Assembly (NCBI GenBank): GCA_034231615.1
Contig: CM067298.1
Location: 61,534,387 to 61,598,386 of the forward strand
Direction: 5' to 3'
DNA: 64,000 bases
Source of the DNA: Meghimatium bilineatum
Lineage: Eukaryota > Mollusca > Gastropoda > Stylommatophora > Philomycidae
In this document: positions 1-44,695 of the stretch, piece after piece
Layout: every line of letters starts with the position of its first letter
Position numbering within the stretch: the stretch's first letter is position 1
Made by a program: the position numbers and the translations under genes
Notes under the pieces: model-generated
What the model was told of the DNA's origin: nothing
What the model saw: the letters and a program-made list of their open reading frames with translations, nothing else
Databases searched by the model: none

Positions 1-1484
1 AAACAGCAGGCAAGTCAAATGGTTTATTTTAGAAGATTGTTTTTCAATTAACCAATAGGTGTTATATATGTAACGGTCACGTGTAATCACTACTGAATAA
101 TCTCATGTGCACTTAATAATTACTGACACGGGATTTTCGAAATAAACATTTTCCGCTGGTCTTTGTCAATAATTACAACATATGTGTTTCTGGTGACTTG
201 TAGTATTCTGGAAAATAATTGTGAGTATAGCTACATCGTTTTACCGACAGAATCATATGCTGTGATCAATTATGATTATCAATATGAAAGTTGTCTTATC
301 TGCACATTTAATGTTTGATATCTCAAGACCTCCAATATGCTGAGATTGAAAACGTGTGAGATGTGGTTAATTTGTACATTATACATGTGTTTTTCTGCGT
401 ATATATTGAACACATGTATTTCTGTCTAACATCTAAAGAGGATACATCCCTGTCTAACACCTATTTGGATTTAAAATAAGAAATATGTTATCCTTGTGAG
501 ATCTAAACATGAATATTGTTATCCTTCATTGTACTAGCTATCATACTCCTTTATCGAAGAAATATTATTGAGTCGATAAAATCTTCACACATGACATCAT
601 CATAGCATAGCCGATCTTCACAGCACTCTATCCGCAATAATAAGTGTCAGTTCCACCGCTGACTTATCTACCATGCGATGATGTTAAACTATGCAGTATT
701 TTTTCCGTTTTCTTCCATATGTACTTGAATCTACCTCACTCCCCCTATAATTTTGACTTATGTTAGAGTTTATTGTAACCATCCTCTTCTGATTGCCAAT
801 AAATGTGGAATGTTCTCTTCCGAAGTCATTACTTTCTTTTGGTGGCAATCCCCCTTAACCTACTGATTAGTTTTATATCCATCCATTGGGTTCTAAATAT
901 ATTTCTGAGGAACCACACCCCAGTGGCTATTTATAGAAATGAAATAACATCACAATAACAAAACAAATCACATAAAAAGTTCTCTACTGGTTTAATTGAC
1001 ATAAATATATAAGCAAGAGATACTTCAATGGGTATCAACAAGTTCATTTGTCAAATGAAACGATGAAAAGACAGTTTGTGGAGAAAATGTACATGTCTTT
1101 ATGTACGTTGGTTTGCATTAACATGAACGCTCAACACAACATACGGCGACTTACATCCAATACACAATTTAGTAACGTTGGTGTATGCTATGTAAAACGT
1201 ATTTAATATATAATGAAAGTTTGAAGAAGATGCTGCAAATGCACACAGTCATTATCCTGAAACATGTGACATGAAGGTTCATGTTAGATATTGTGCTATG
1301 TAACAACGTGACGTCGATGTCATTAATTTCACGTTTTATATTGTCTTTTCAAGTTCATCACTTCAGTTTTTCAGCATATTTTTTTTTTGGACATTCATCG
1401 CAATTCAAATAAAGTATAGGTTTCTTGCACACATTTATGAAATTGTCTTTGCAACTTGAGTAACTTATAACTTTCGTACAAGAC
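1..1484. other. AT-rich non-coding sequence
   Basis: No reading frame, RNA gene or repeat could be recognised. Confidence 0.6.
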
Positions 1485-1488
1485 TATA

Positions 1489-2010
1489 TACAAATCTATT
1501 TGTTCAATCATTCACTTACTTATACATTACCATGTACATATCCATATTTTCAATAATTCACTTACTGGTACAATAATATATATAAATCCATATGTTCAAT
1601 CATTTTCTTACCGGTACAAGAATATATACAAATCCACAAATCCATATATTTAATTATTCACTAACTCGTAGAATACCATACACAAATCCATGTGTTCCCA
1701 TGTTCAATTATTCACTTACTAGTGCAGGAATATATAGAAATCCATATGTTCCATCATTTACTTAATCGTACAAGACTATATACAAATTCATATGTTCGTT
1801 TAATCACTTACTCGTACAAGAATATATACAATGTCATTTGTTCAATCACTACACTTACTTGTAGAAGATTATATACAAAAATATATGTTCAATCATTCAC
1901 TTACTCGTATAAGACTATATACAAATCCATATGTTCAATCCTGCACTTACGCATACAAGCATATATACACTTCCATATCTTCAATCAATGACTTATTCAT
2001 ACAAGGCAAC
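1489..2010. repeat. Minisatellite, 46-48 bp unit, about 11 degenerate copies
   Basis: The unit approximates TTCAATCATTCACTTACTCG followed by TACAAGAATATATACAAATCCATATG. Copies diverge by substitutions and small indels, and the overlapping ORFs here are products of the repeat. Confidence 0.9.
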
Positions 2011-2060
2011 ATAAAATCCACACATTCTTACACATGCTTCTTCTCTAATTTCGTTTAAAA

Positions 2061-2760
2061 GTGTGTACACTTACACGCATACTCTATATGTACAGGTGTG
2101 TACACTTCCATAAAATGTACATTCTTATAGAAGATCGCATTATGAATATTCGGAATGGTATTACAGACAAAGAACAAAATGTATTCATAATTAAGATATA
2201 TATATATATATCAAAGTCAAAAATCTATAACCCAGTCATAATCAAACGGTCAAACATGTATAATTGTCGTAAAATGTTAAAATGTAAAACAACATAAACG
2301 GCAGGTTAAGGTTAGTAAATATTGACAATGAACAACCACAAGAACCCCAAACGTCAGTAATTGCGAAGGTCTTGGGGCAACTACCACGAGCACCGATGAT
2401 TGGTCAGAAATCATATAACAGAGATTAATAATATTCAGAAAATATGTATTTAAAAAAGGATGACGGGGGGGGGGGGCAAATAAACAAAATGTTACAATTA
2501 TTACGTTCATTCTGTCTAGTGGATGTATATCATTGTGATACGCAAACAATAACATTCGTTACTGAAAAGAAAATATCAGTATTTGAATTGAAATACCATA
2601 GAAAGGTTTCACAAGTATCATGGATAGAGATTAGGTCCAACGGAAATTGCGCAAAGTCCTAAACATTTGAAAAGATTGACGACTGGTAAACACACAATTC
2701 AGGAAGCAATTGCAAACTACTGAACGTATTTGTATTGACAAGAACATTACTATAGTCAAA
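2061..2760. other. Non-coding spacer with a G12 run near 2465
   Basis: No gene is recognised. The only local structure is a guanine homopolymer and a short TATATA tract near 2199. Confidence 0.55.
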
Positions 2761-2763
2761 AAA

Positions 2764-2808
2764 TACTGGGTTGATGAATAGGGTATGAAACAGATATGCT
2801 ACCAAATT
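2764..2808. repeat. SINE 3'-tail fragment
   Basis: ACTGGGTTGAT...TATGCTACCAA recurs at 23091-23130 (attached to a tRNA-like head) and at 44410-44452, so it is the tail of a short retroposon. Confidence 0.5.
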
Positions 2809-2810
2809 CT

Positions 2811-2975
2811 TCTTCTTCAGCGTTCATTCTTAATTTAAACTCCTGCTGGATCTCCCTTGTAAGACCGTGGTCCTGCTAGATTTGCAGCAGGATGTAGTCC
2901 TGAGAATGGACATGCATTGTGTCGCCGTTTTATTTGCGCCAATGGCCGGACACATCCGTCTTCGACGGAGTGCTA
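2811..2975 (+). repeat. Interspersed repeat family A (CTCAAACTCCTGCTGGATCT type)
   Basis: Starts TTCTTCTTCAGCGTTCATTC and continues through CAGCAGGATGTAGTCCTGAG to GGCCGGACACATCCGTCTTC. Related copies lie at 6415, 36855 (inverted), 39975 and 43235. No coding capacity or Pol III boxes are evident. Confidence 0.75.
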
Positions 2976-3039
2976 CCACATAGAATTAGAAACACACAAT
3001 ATGGAAGCCAAATCCGTCTTTGCATGTTGTGGGTCAGCA

Positions 3040-3468
3040 TTATATTATATCGCAACTGCTATCTACACCGTCAGTCTCTGGAGTCAATGACGGAACCTGT
3101 GCTGAGTTCAACTGTCTTCATGTTGATGCTTGGAGACTCGGGAGTTGGGGGAAATAAAAGAGCAAACAGACTTGTAGACATAACCACCATGATTGGTGGT
3201 AGTTCGATTAATGGTGCTAATATAATGATTGAAATTAATGGATTAAACCAATTGGAAGATGTGCAGTTTATTTCGTCTTTCGTGTCTGTTGCTAGAATGC
3301 AGAACTTTGGTGTGAAGATTGAATGCCGTACGAAACGAGCAGCATATCCGAATCAACAGAAGAGTTATCAACTAACACAGAATTGGAAAAGTGAGTTACC
3401 ACATGCTGAAGGACATACTGATTGTGAGATCAGAGCACCTATGAACGCGTCCGGAGTGCTGTGATGAT
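3040..3468 (+). pseudogene. LINE ORF2 relic: RNase H end and C-terminal tail
   Basis: A reading frame contains GDSGVGGNKRANRLVD, a degraded form of the GHxGVxGNExADxLA motif of the RNase H domain carried by some non-LTR retrotransposons. Further on, SVARMQNFGVKIECRTKRA resembles the tail of the related relic at 16530-16969. The bases at 3360-3460 recur at 17150-17260 and 53570-53695, which marks this as the element's 3' end. Confidence 0.7.
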
Positions 3469-3469
3469 G

Positions 3470-4430
3470 ATCATAGTTATATATTCATAAGGAAGCGAAC
3501 TAGAAGACTAACATGGAAAATAATGGCTTCAAAAAAGACCGAAAAAAGTCTCCCTTGTCCTCGATTTTTTAGTTTCTTTTCCGAAGTGGGAAACCCGTGG
3601 ATTGAGGAGGAGAACATGTCCAATTGTAGAGACAAATGGAAAATCCTTGTCTATCACTTATGTATACGAAGATGTATAAACAACTTGGAAACTCAAAGGC
3701 TGCATTGATGGATGTCGTCGATGGACGCAAGACATCAAGCACTTACATAATATGATACTGAAGAAAACAAAACAGCTTGCCTAAAGTCTATAGTCGTATA
3801 TATGTGCAGTAAGAACAACGTTGTACATATGACACTTCAAATATATGAAGAATTCATGTAAACAAATACGAACAATAATGAATGCATTATTTTACACCTG
3901 ACTAGATGACACTCATTATTTTCGCGTTTCAAGAATTTACAAGACAGCATACTTCACGAATCAATTTTCTTGTCAAATTAAAGTAAATACGTTAAAATAA
4001 TCATGATTTTTTTTTAAATTTCAAACTGAGAATACTCTAATACGAATACATGCTGACTCAATCAACAATTCAATACATGCATACAATCAGTTTTACATGC
4101 ACACAATTAATGTTTGTGCACCTTATCTCATTTAGAATACGAAATCATAATAAATTAGTTTGGGCTGTTGCATTAACAATCAGTAATGATGCACATTACA
4201 CTGGGACAGATAAGGAAAGTTAAGCTGAATAGAAGATGATATTCTCAAATCAGCAACATATTTCTTCTAACTTTGTTTTTAACAAACGATATGGAATGGA
4301 AATGTTCTTTGTTGGGGGAGGGGGGGAGGGGGGATTTGAAGCCTCGCTTTTTGCGAAGTAACAACTTGTAACAGCGGGTAAAATTTATATTGGTTATATG
4401 AGATGTCGCCGTTAAAACTTTAGGTAGTCA
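3470..4430. other. Non-coding spacer with a G-rich tract at 4314-4331
   Basis: No gene recognised; a poly-G tract broken by single A bases is the only clear feature. Confidence 0.55.
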
Positions 4431-4439
4431 CCTACAAGT

Positions 4440-4760
4440 TTAGTTTTCAATCACTCCAGTGCCATGACGAGTGGCGTAGACGATCATGCTTCTCCACAAC
4501 TTTCTGTCTCTTGTGTTGTTAATAAGTTCATTAGACTTCTTTTTGTGCCACAGTGACAATCCATCCAGAAATTTATCTTTTTGTCTTCCTCGGTGTCTTC
4601 TCCCGTTGATTTTTCCATTGGTTACTACATGTTCAAGTTTTACTTTTCTCATCACATGTCCTAAACATCTTGATTGTCTGTTTCTAATTTTCGCATCGTT
4701 TTACCCCAACATCTCTAAGATCTTCTACGCTAGTTTTGACAATATGCATACATATTTGTA
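4440..4760 (-). pseudogene. LINE reverse-transcriptase C-terminal relic
   Basis: The minus-strand frame reads MMRKVKLEHVVTNGKINGRR, then HRGRQKDKFLDGLSLWH and DRKLWRSMIVYATRHGT. This is the GHxxR...G(K)xxGRRxRGRxxxxWxDxL...RxxWRxM...ATRHGT tail typical of endonuclease/reverse-transcriptase LINEs. A related copy is at 32390-32910. Confidence 0.8.
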
Positions 4761-4829
4761 AAATAAGTACGTGACTTAGAGACTTCTCTACATATTTTGG
4801 CAGTCGTCGATTATATAGTGAATAAGACA

Positions 4830-5045
4830 GTCATTTAATTGTTAAGTCTTATCTGTAAGTCAGTCAGTTGTTATTAAGTAATTCAAACAGGCAATTGTTA
4901 GCAGTTATTAAGTAGTCAAGTAACTAGTTAGTTGTAATTTAGCAAGCAGCAATGTAGGAGTTTTAATTTAGCTAGTTTCTATTTAGTTAGTTGATTGTTG
5001 TTAGGTTAGTTAGCTGTTTAGTTATTACTTTATTCAAGACATAGT
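4830..5045. repeat. Degenerate TTAGTTAGT-type low-complexity tract
   Basis: Repeated AGTTAGTT, AGTCAGTT and AGCAAGCA words without a stable period. Confidence 0.6.
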
Positions 5046-5049
5046 TAGC

Positions 5050-5750
5050 GGAGTTCATATCGGATGCAAGCCTTATTCTATAACGAGGAAATTAAGCATT
5101 AAACCAAAGTGTCTGACAGGAAAATCGAAAATATGTACTCACTGCGCAAAACTGAAATCCAATAGGTGAAACTTCAAACAAGGTAATAACGTTTTGCTAA
5201 TTGTACGTAACACACATAGGCACACACACATTGACGCTTCGACCGAAAGAAGTAGGGGCGACACAGATTGCGTTCACATGTAGTAAATTGGTCGAAATGA
5301 TAGAAATGAGGTCAAAGGTGAGACAAATAGGAAATGAACAGAAATAGGAAGTATACAAAAACAAAGCTGAATTCATGTCAAAACAAGACCGAGAGATGAC
5401 GGAACAACCCGATATAATACATATTCAGTGTGTGACAGGGCAGACTAATGTGTTATCTTTGTTTGGCAGGTGGTCTAAGTGTGGAACCACGAAAAACAGA
5501 GAGAGAGAGAGTGAGAGAGCACATCACTGTTGATCGCGCTGATGCAATGTTTCAAATAGATCGGTGTTACTTTTCCTTTGGAGTTAACAAGGCAGACATA
5601 GAGACGGATCAGGCTGCATGGGAATAATATGGGTTTGTGTTTCAGTCTGTTTATTACTTAGGAACCAACATCACATCACTGAGTACAAACATATAAATGC
5701 TCAGCTCAACGACTCATTAGACACATACGGGTGTATAAGATAAGTGTAAC
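5050..5750. other. Non-coding spacer with a GAGAGA microsatellite at 5500-5518
   Basis: No gene or longer repeat recognised. Confidence 0.55.
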
Positions 5751-5751
5751 A

Positions 5752-5806
5752 GTCAGTTGTTAGTTGTAACAGTCAGTTGTTAGTTGTAACAGTCAGTTGT
5801 TAGTTG
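5752..5806. repeat. 20 bp tandem repeat, three copies
   Basis: GTAACAGTCAGTTGTTAGTT is repeated almost perfectly three times. Confidence 0.9.
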
Positions 5807-6410
5807 TGCGTTCTTTGGATCTTTCCAGAGATGCAGTACTTTCTTTTTTAATTTATTTAAAAAAAATTTGGTTTCAGTTTCGCTAAATTTGTAAACAGAA
5901 CGACCATTCAAAGTCGGAAAATATGGATCTGTCGCTGGAGTCACATATTTTATTTTAGCCCTGAATACAACACTGGATCCTTCATCCATTATATTTGAGC
6001 CCGAATGATTTGCTATTTAGTGGACATTTCCATTGTAATAGATTGCAGCTTATTCTCCCTCTTAATAGCACAACATTAAGTCTGCCTTCTGTGAAGAAAG
6101 ATATGTGCTAGCAGTAGATAATTAGCTATCCAGCTAGATTGTTAACTAAACAGTCAATAAGTCCTTTTGTTACTAGTAGAAATGTCGTTCATACTCTGTT
6201 GTTAAACTCATAAATATTTGGATTCTTTCAGCAGATAATTAAGACAGAGTATACTAACTGGTATTGTAGAATTGTAATTAATACACAATAGGTATTAAAC
6301 AAGAAACAAATGCTCTACATAAATCACCACACATTAATATATTTTATATCGTCTTCTTCAAATACGAGCCATACCGCAGCTATAAAATAGTATTTCCATA
6401 GTTTTAAAAA
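5807..6410. other. Non-coding spacer
   Basis: A 69-codon minus-strand frame at 5780-5989 (FRAKIKYVTPATDPYFPTLN) shows no recognisable family. Nothing else is seen. Confidence 0.5.
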
Positions 6411-6414
6411 TTCG

Positions 6415-6830
6415 TTCTGAAACTCCCACAGGTTCTCTTTTATAGCAGGACAACTGCCCTATTCGATTTCCAACAGGATATAGTCCAGAGAACATAAATG
6501 CGTTGTTGCGACTTTTGTTGTGTCAATGACTGTGATATTAGACATTTGTTGTGCCAATGGCTGTGATATTAGACTTTTGTTGTGCCACTGGTTGTGACAT
6601 TAGACTTCTGTGGTGGTAGCTAATATGTTCAGTGTTGTTTTTAACCACTCCTACTGAAAGGTGATCTTCTATAACCATATCGCTAGTAGGTCAACTGCAT
6701 GAAAGAACTGGTTTCCGTGCATACAAGCCTGTACATGATTGACAACTTTAAAGCTAACCACGATCTAACATGCTTAACCTTTGTGTCTCTGTCTTGCATC
6801 TTATCGACAAACCCACAGACTACCACAAAT
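6415..6830 (+). repeat. Long copy of interspersed repeat family A
   Basis: Shares TTATAGCAGGACAACTGCCC and TCCAACAGGATATAGTCCAG with the copy at 39975-40360. Homology continues further in both (CATATCGCTAGTAGGTCAAC against CATATCGATAGCAGGACAAC, then GAACTGGTTTCC and GATAACCAC-like blocks), so the element is at least 400 bp long. Confidence 0.6.
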
Positions 6831-7029
6831 ATATATTTAATTATTTTGAAATCTGCGTTTTGCTTTATGTGAATACAAAATAATAATATTCGTATCTTGA
6901 AGTTATCACTTCAAGTTGAAATAAATTGGTCAACCGATAGTCACCCGAGAGTGTAGAAGTTAACTTTATATGGATTCAAAAATGTATCTGCATCACACAA
7001 GTGAAGCAAATATTGCGGAGGTTCTAGAT

Positions 7030-7372
7030 CAGGCGTTCCCAACATGGTGTTCGCGAGCTTCATGATGTTCTCGTAATGATACGTGGTGCTCGCCCCGTGC
7101 AAGTTAAAACTGCTCGAGAGCATTAACGATCAAATGTTTTCTTTACATTTCAAGCTTTGTTGTACAAACCGAAACCAATATTATTATTATCCACGATTAT
7201 GGGGGACAGACAAGGAGGAGGGATGTGTACGGTGCAATGAAGATGATTATATTGCCAATTTACACATTCACTTTTTACTTTCACTTTCCCTTTCATCCAT
7301 TTGTTATGGTGCTCGCACACTCAATATTATATGTGGACGGTGCTCGCGTATGAAAAAGGTTGAGAACCCCTG
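7030..7372. mobile_element. hAT-type MITE with 8 bp target-site duplication
   Basis: The left end is CAGGCGTTCCCAACATGG and the right end GGTTGAGAACCCCTG, an imperfect terminal inverted repeat of the CAGGGGTTCTCAACC kind seen in hAT elements. It is flanked by TTCTAGAT (7022-7029) and ATCTAGAT (7373-7380), 7 of 8 bases identical. The element is 343 bp and has no transposase. A second, truncated copy lies at 40543-40755. It sits about 390 bp past the SKOR stop codon, possibly within the 3' UTR. Confidence 0.8.
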
Positions 7373-7758
7373 ATCTAGATCATAAGGCAAAGAACAGTGG
7401 AAGAAGAAACTAGTAACATGAGCCTCACGGTTGAAACTCAAGAAACAGCCAACACAAATATCCATGGTCAATGATTTGTTAATTCAAGTTATTTAGTGTT
7501 AAATTACATAACATAATCACACAAAATTGTCATTTACAGCAACGACCAGATTAGTTTATCTGCAGTCATGCATCTGATCGTGGGTTATTCAGAGCGTCCA
7601 CGAAGACGACTGAGTTTTGGAAAAGATGCCATCTGGATATTACACATCTGGTAATTAGTTCAGATACGTCATGGTAGTCGAGTGACTCAACTACAGAAAC
7701 TTGATCTGCAAGTCTTTCAGAGTTAATCACTTGGTGCAGTCCAGACTTAATAACTGCT

Positions 7759-41965
<34,207 letters not shown>

Positions 41966-41969
41966 CTGA

Positions 41970-43230
41970 AATTCAAACGTATCTGTTAAAAATATTTGAC
42001 ATAATGCTGTGATTCAAAATAATGTTCCTGTGAAAAATTGTATAGAAATTAAGGATCAGAATAAAGGAAATACCACAAATTGCGAAGTAAGCCAATATAA
42101 ACAATTGCAAATAACATACTCGGTATGAATCAAATAAGATATTTAAAAGTATACAAAGTTCATGGACAATACAAACGCACTGTTAAAATAAATTGAAATC
42201 AAGTATACTGCGTTACAGAAAAACCAACGTGGACAGTAAAAAGTTCCTTTCTATGGATATTACAACTTGGATAATAAATTAGAGATTTTCTAAAGTATTC
42301 ATATGATCAAAGGAGTAAATGGTTGTTGTTAAGGAACTTGTTTATAAAAAACATTACAAATAATGAGGACGAGATTTCAGTGCTGATCATGCTAGATTAC
42401 TAAAATTATGTTAAAGTTAATTAGATCAATCAAGGATGACATAGTGTATTGAGTGTAATAATGTCAGCTTCAAAGTAGCGGCATATATTTTAACAAAATA
42501 TTCAGATAATTAAGCATGTTTCAACAAAAGTATTAATAATTTGGGAGGCACAAAGTACGACAGTAACGACATTTACAACATAAATAAAACGTTTCACTCT
42601 TGAAATGGAAGCAATGAAACTGGAGAAATTTTAAGTATGCTTTTCACTATGCAGCTTTCTTGTCATGAACAAGCCAGTAGAAAAGAAGGAGGGCGGGAGG
42701 AATGGGGGGGGGGGGGAGAGTAGCAAAAAGTTGTTCAACCTCCTCCTCTTTAGGAAATCAGAGCATATCTTTTAGTATTAGTACTAGGAATGTCACACAA
42801 TGGTGGTAAACTCCCGACATCCTGTAGCAATTTTTCACAAAAAGGGCATCATTATGACAGAGAGGGACTTGTTAATGATAAGTGAACTACCTTTTCAGTA
42901 ACACTTCCTCTAATGAAGACACATCTACGGCCTTGATCCTACTATTAAATATTAATATGTACCTCTTATTGTACGAATATCTCATTGTAACCACATGTTA
43001 TTCCAATGTGGTTATATCAGAGCTTTTAGCAATACAAATTTGTGGGTCGTGGTTCTTGGAGTAAAATCACCACGATCTCCAGAAATAAGATAAGATAAAT
43101 CTTATAGTTAATTCAATTCCAGCCAATAGTGAGGAGATTCAGAAAATGTGTATTATCTTGAAAAATTTTATTTTGAGCGAAACGTTCATTTATTTTAATT
43201 GTGCCCATTGTAAAACTGTGTTTTCTTCCT
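41970..43230. other. Sequence upstream of SKOR exon 1
   Basis: A 5' UTR exon or promoter may lie here or further out, but no TATA box, CpG-rich segment or paired splice site can be supported. A G12 run sits at about 42705. Confidence 0.4.
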
Positions 43231-43234
43231 CTTC

Positions 43235-43335
43235 AATGTTTGTTCTCAAACTTCAACCTGATCTCTCTTATAGCAGAACACTGGTCCTACTAGATTTCCA
43301 GCAGGGTTAGTCCAGAAATTATCGTAATTGTCCAG
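43235..43335 (+). repeat. Partial copy of repeat family A
   Basis: TGTTTGTTCTCAAACTTCAA then CCTGATCTCTCTTATAGCAG and CTAGATTTCCAGCAGGG. Confidence 0.65.
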
Positions 43336-43339
43336 TCCT

Positions 43340-44690
43340 ACCCATAACTTCTGTATATTTCCGTGGAATAAATACACCCTTTCACTATTGAAACTGTCAT
43401 CGACTTGTATTCGGTAAACAACTTAAACAGTTTATAAATAAAAATCTTCAAAACCAATAATAATAAAATGCATCCAATTCAAGTGACAAAAACAAGATGG
43501 GTCTCGTGAGGGAACGAGAACAAATCAGAATATTATAACGTATATGTTTCCTCATCTGCTGAAAATAATCGCTTCGTAGTTTCCAGAAGTCAGCTTGATG
43601 AGTCAAAAAATGTTATTGAAATACCGGTACAATACAAGAATCAGTGGACAAATCACGTAACAACATACCAACTTTTTAATTTCATATGCTATTGCACTAT
43701 CTCGGAAACTTAAACAGCCGTAACTTAAAATACCGGTCTAACTATTTGCGCGCAACGAAATGGCCATCCACCTCCCACTTAGCGTGCAACGCGCATGCCG
43801 AGTGGTCAGGGACTTTCATCATGCAACGTGTCGAATATTGGAAGCGTCGGTATATGCATCTTTATCGGAATTTCGTTTCGTTTAATTATGTTAGCTATTT
43901 GTTCCGTAGAACCTGTCCACTGATTCTTGTATTGTACGAAATACCTATAATTAACACTGGGACTTAACTTTAATCACCACGGCCGTTATCTTTTAGGTGT
44001 GCCCCGAATAGTGTTATAAGACAATTTGTACTAACTGGTGCACACTAATTCCATCTACCCACGATTATGTTACTTAGGTGTAACAATATACTTTGAGTGA
44101 ACATTCACATATTAATAAAAATCAGAAAGCGTGTATCAAATTCGCTATAAATAAATACGAAATCTAGAGACGAATTTGAACGTAAATCTTCAGACAAGAA
44201 TTCAGAGCGAAATTAAATTTTGTTAGTGTTTATTTTAAAAATGAATGTAATGAATAAATTACTACAGAGAAGCTAAACATATTCATAAACAATAAAAATC
44301 TGTTCAGTCCATCTGGTAGCACACTATGCATCTCTAGACAATCACAAAATACTGAAAGTAACATATCGCCAGAATACATAACGTAGAAGATCACAAATGT
44401 CAAACACTACTGGGTTGATCATCGCTATATCATGAAAAGTTTATGCTACCAACTTGTAAAATGAATTATATTGTATTATCATTTTTCACTCTGGCATATT
44501 TTTATATCAGTGCATGCAATTGTGTTTGGAATATTTGGGATTGAATCAGTTTTATTTCCAAATCTTATGTTCCATGTAATAGAGAGAAAACAATTGCAAT
44601 TCTTACATTATGCAGGATGTGTTGTACTGCAACGCACTGTACTATACTGTGTTACGCTATTCTTCATTATTTTGATTATAAAAAAGGGTA
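43340..44690. other. Intergenic sequence with a SINE tail at 44410-44452
   Basis: A 93-codon plus-strand frame at 43686-43967 has no recognised family. ACTGGGTTGATC...TATGCTACCAA repeats the tail seen at 2764 and 23091. Confidence 0.45.
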
Positions 44691-44695
44691 ATCGG

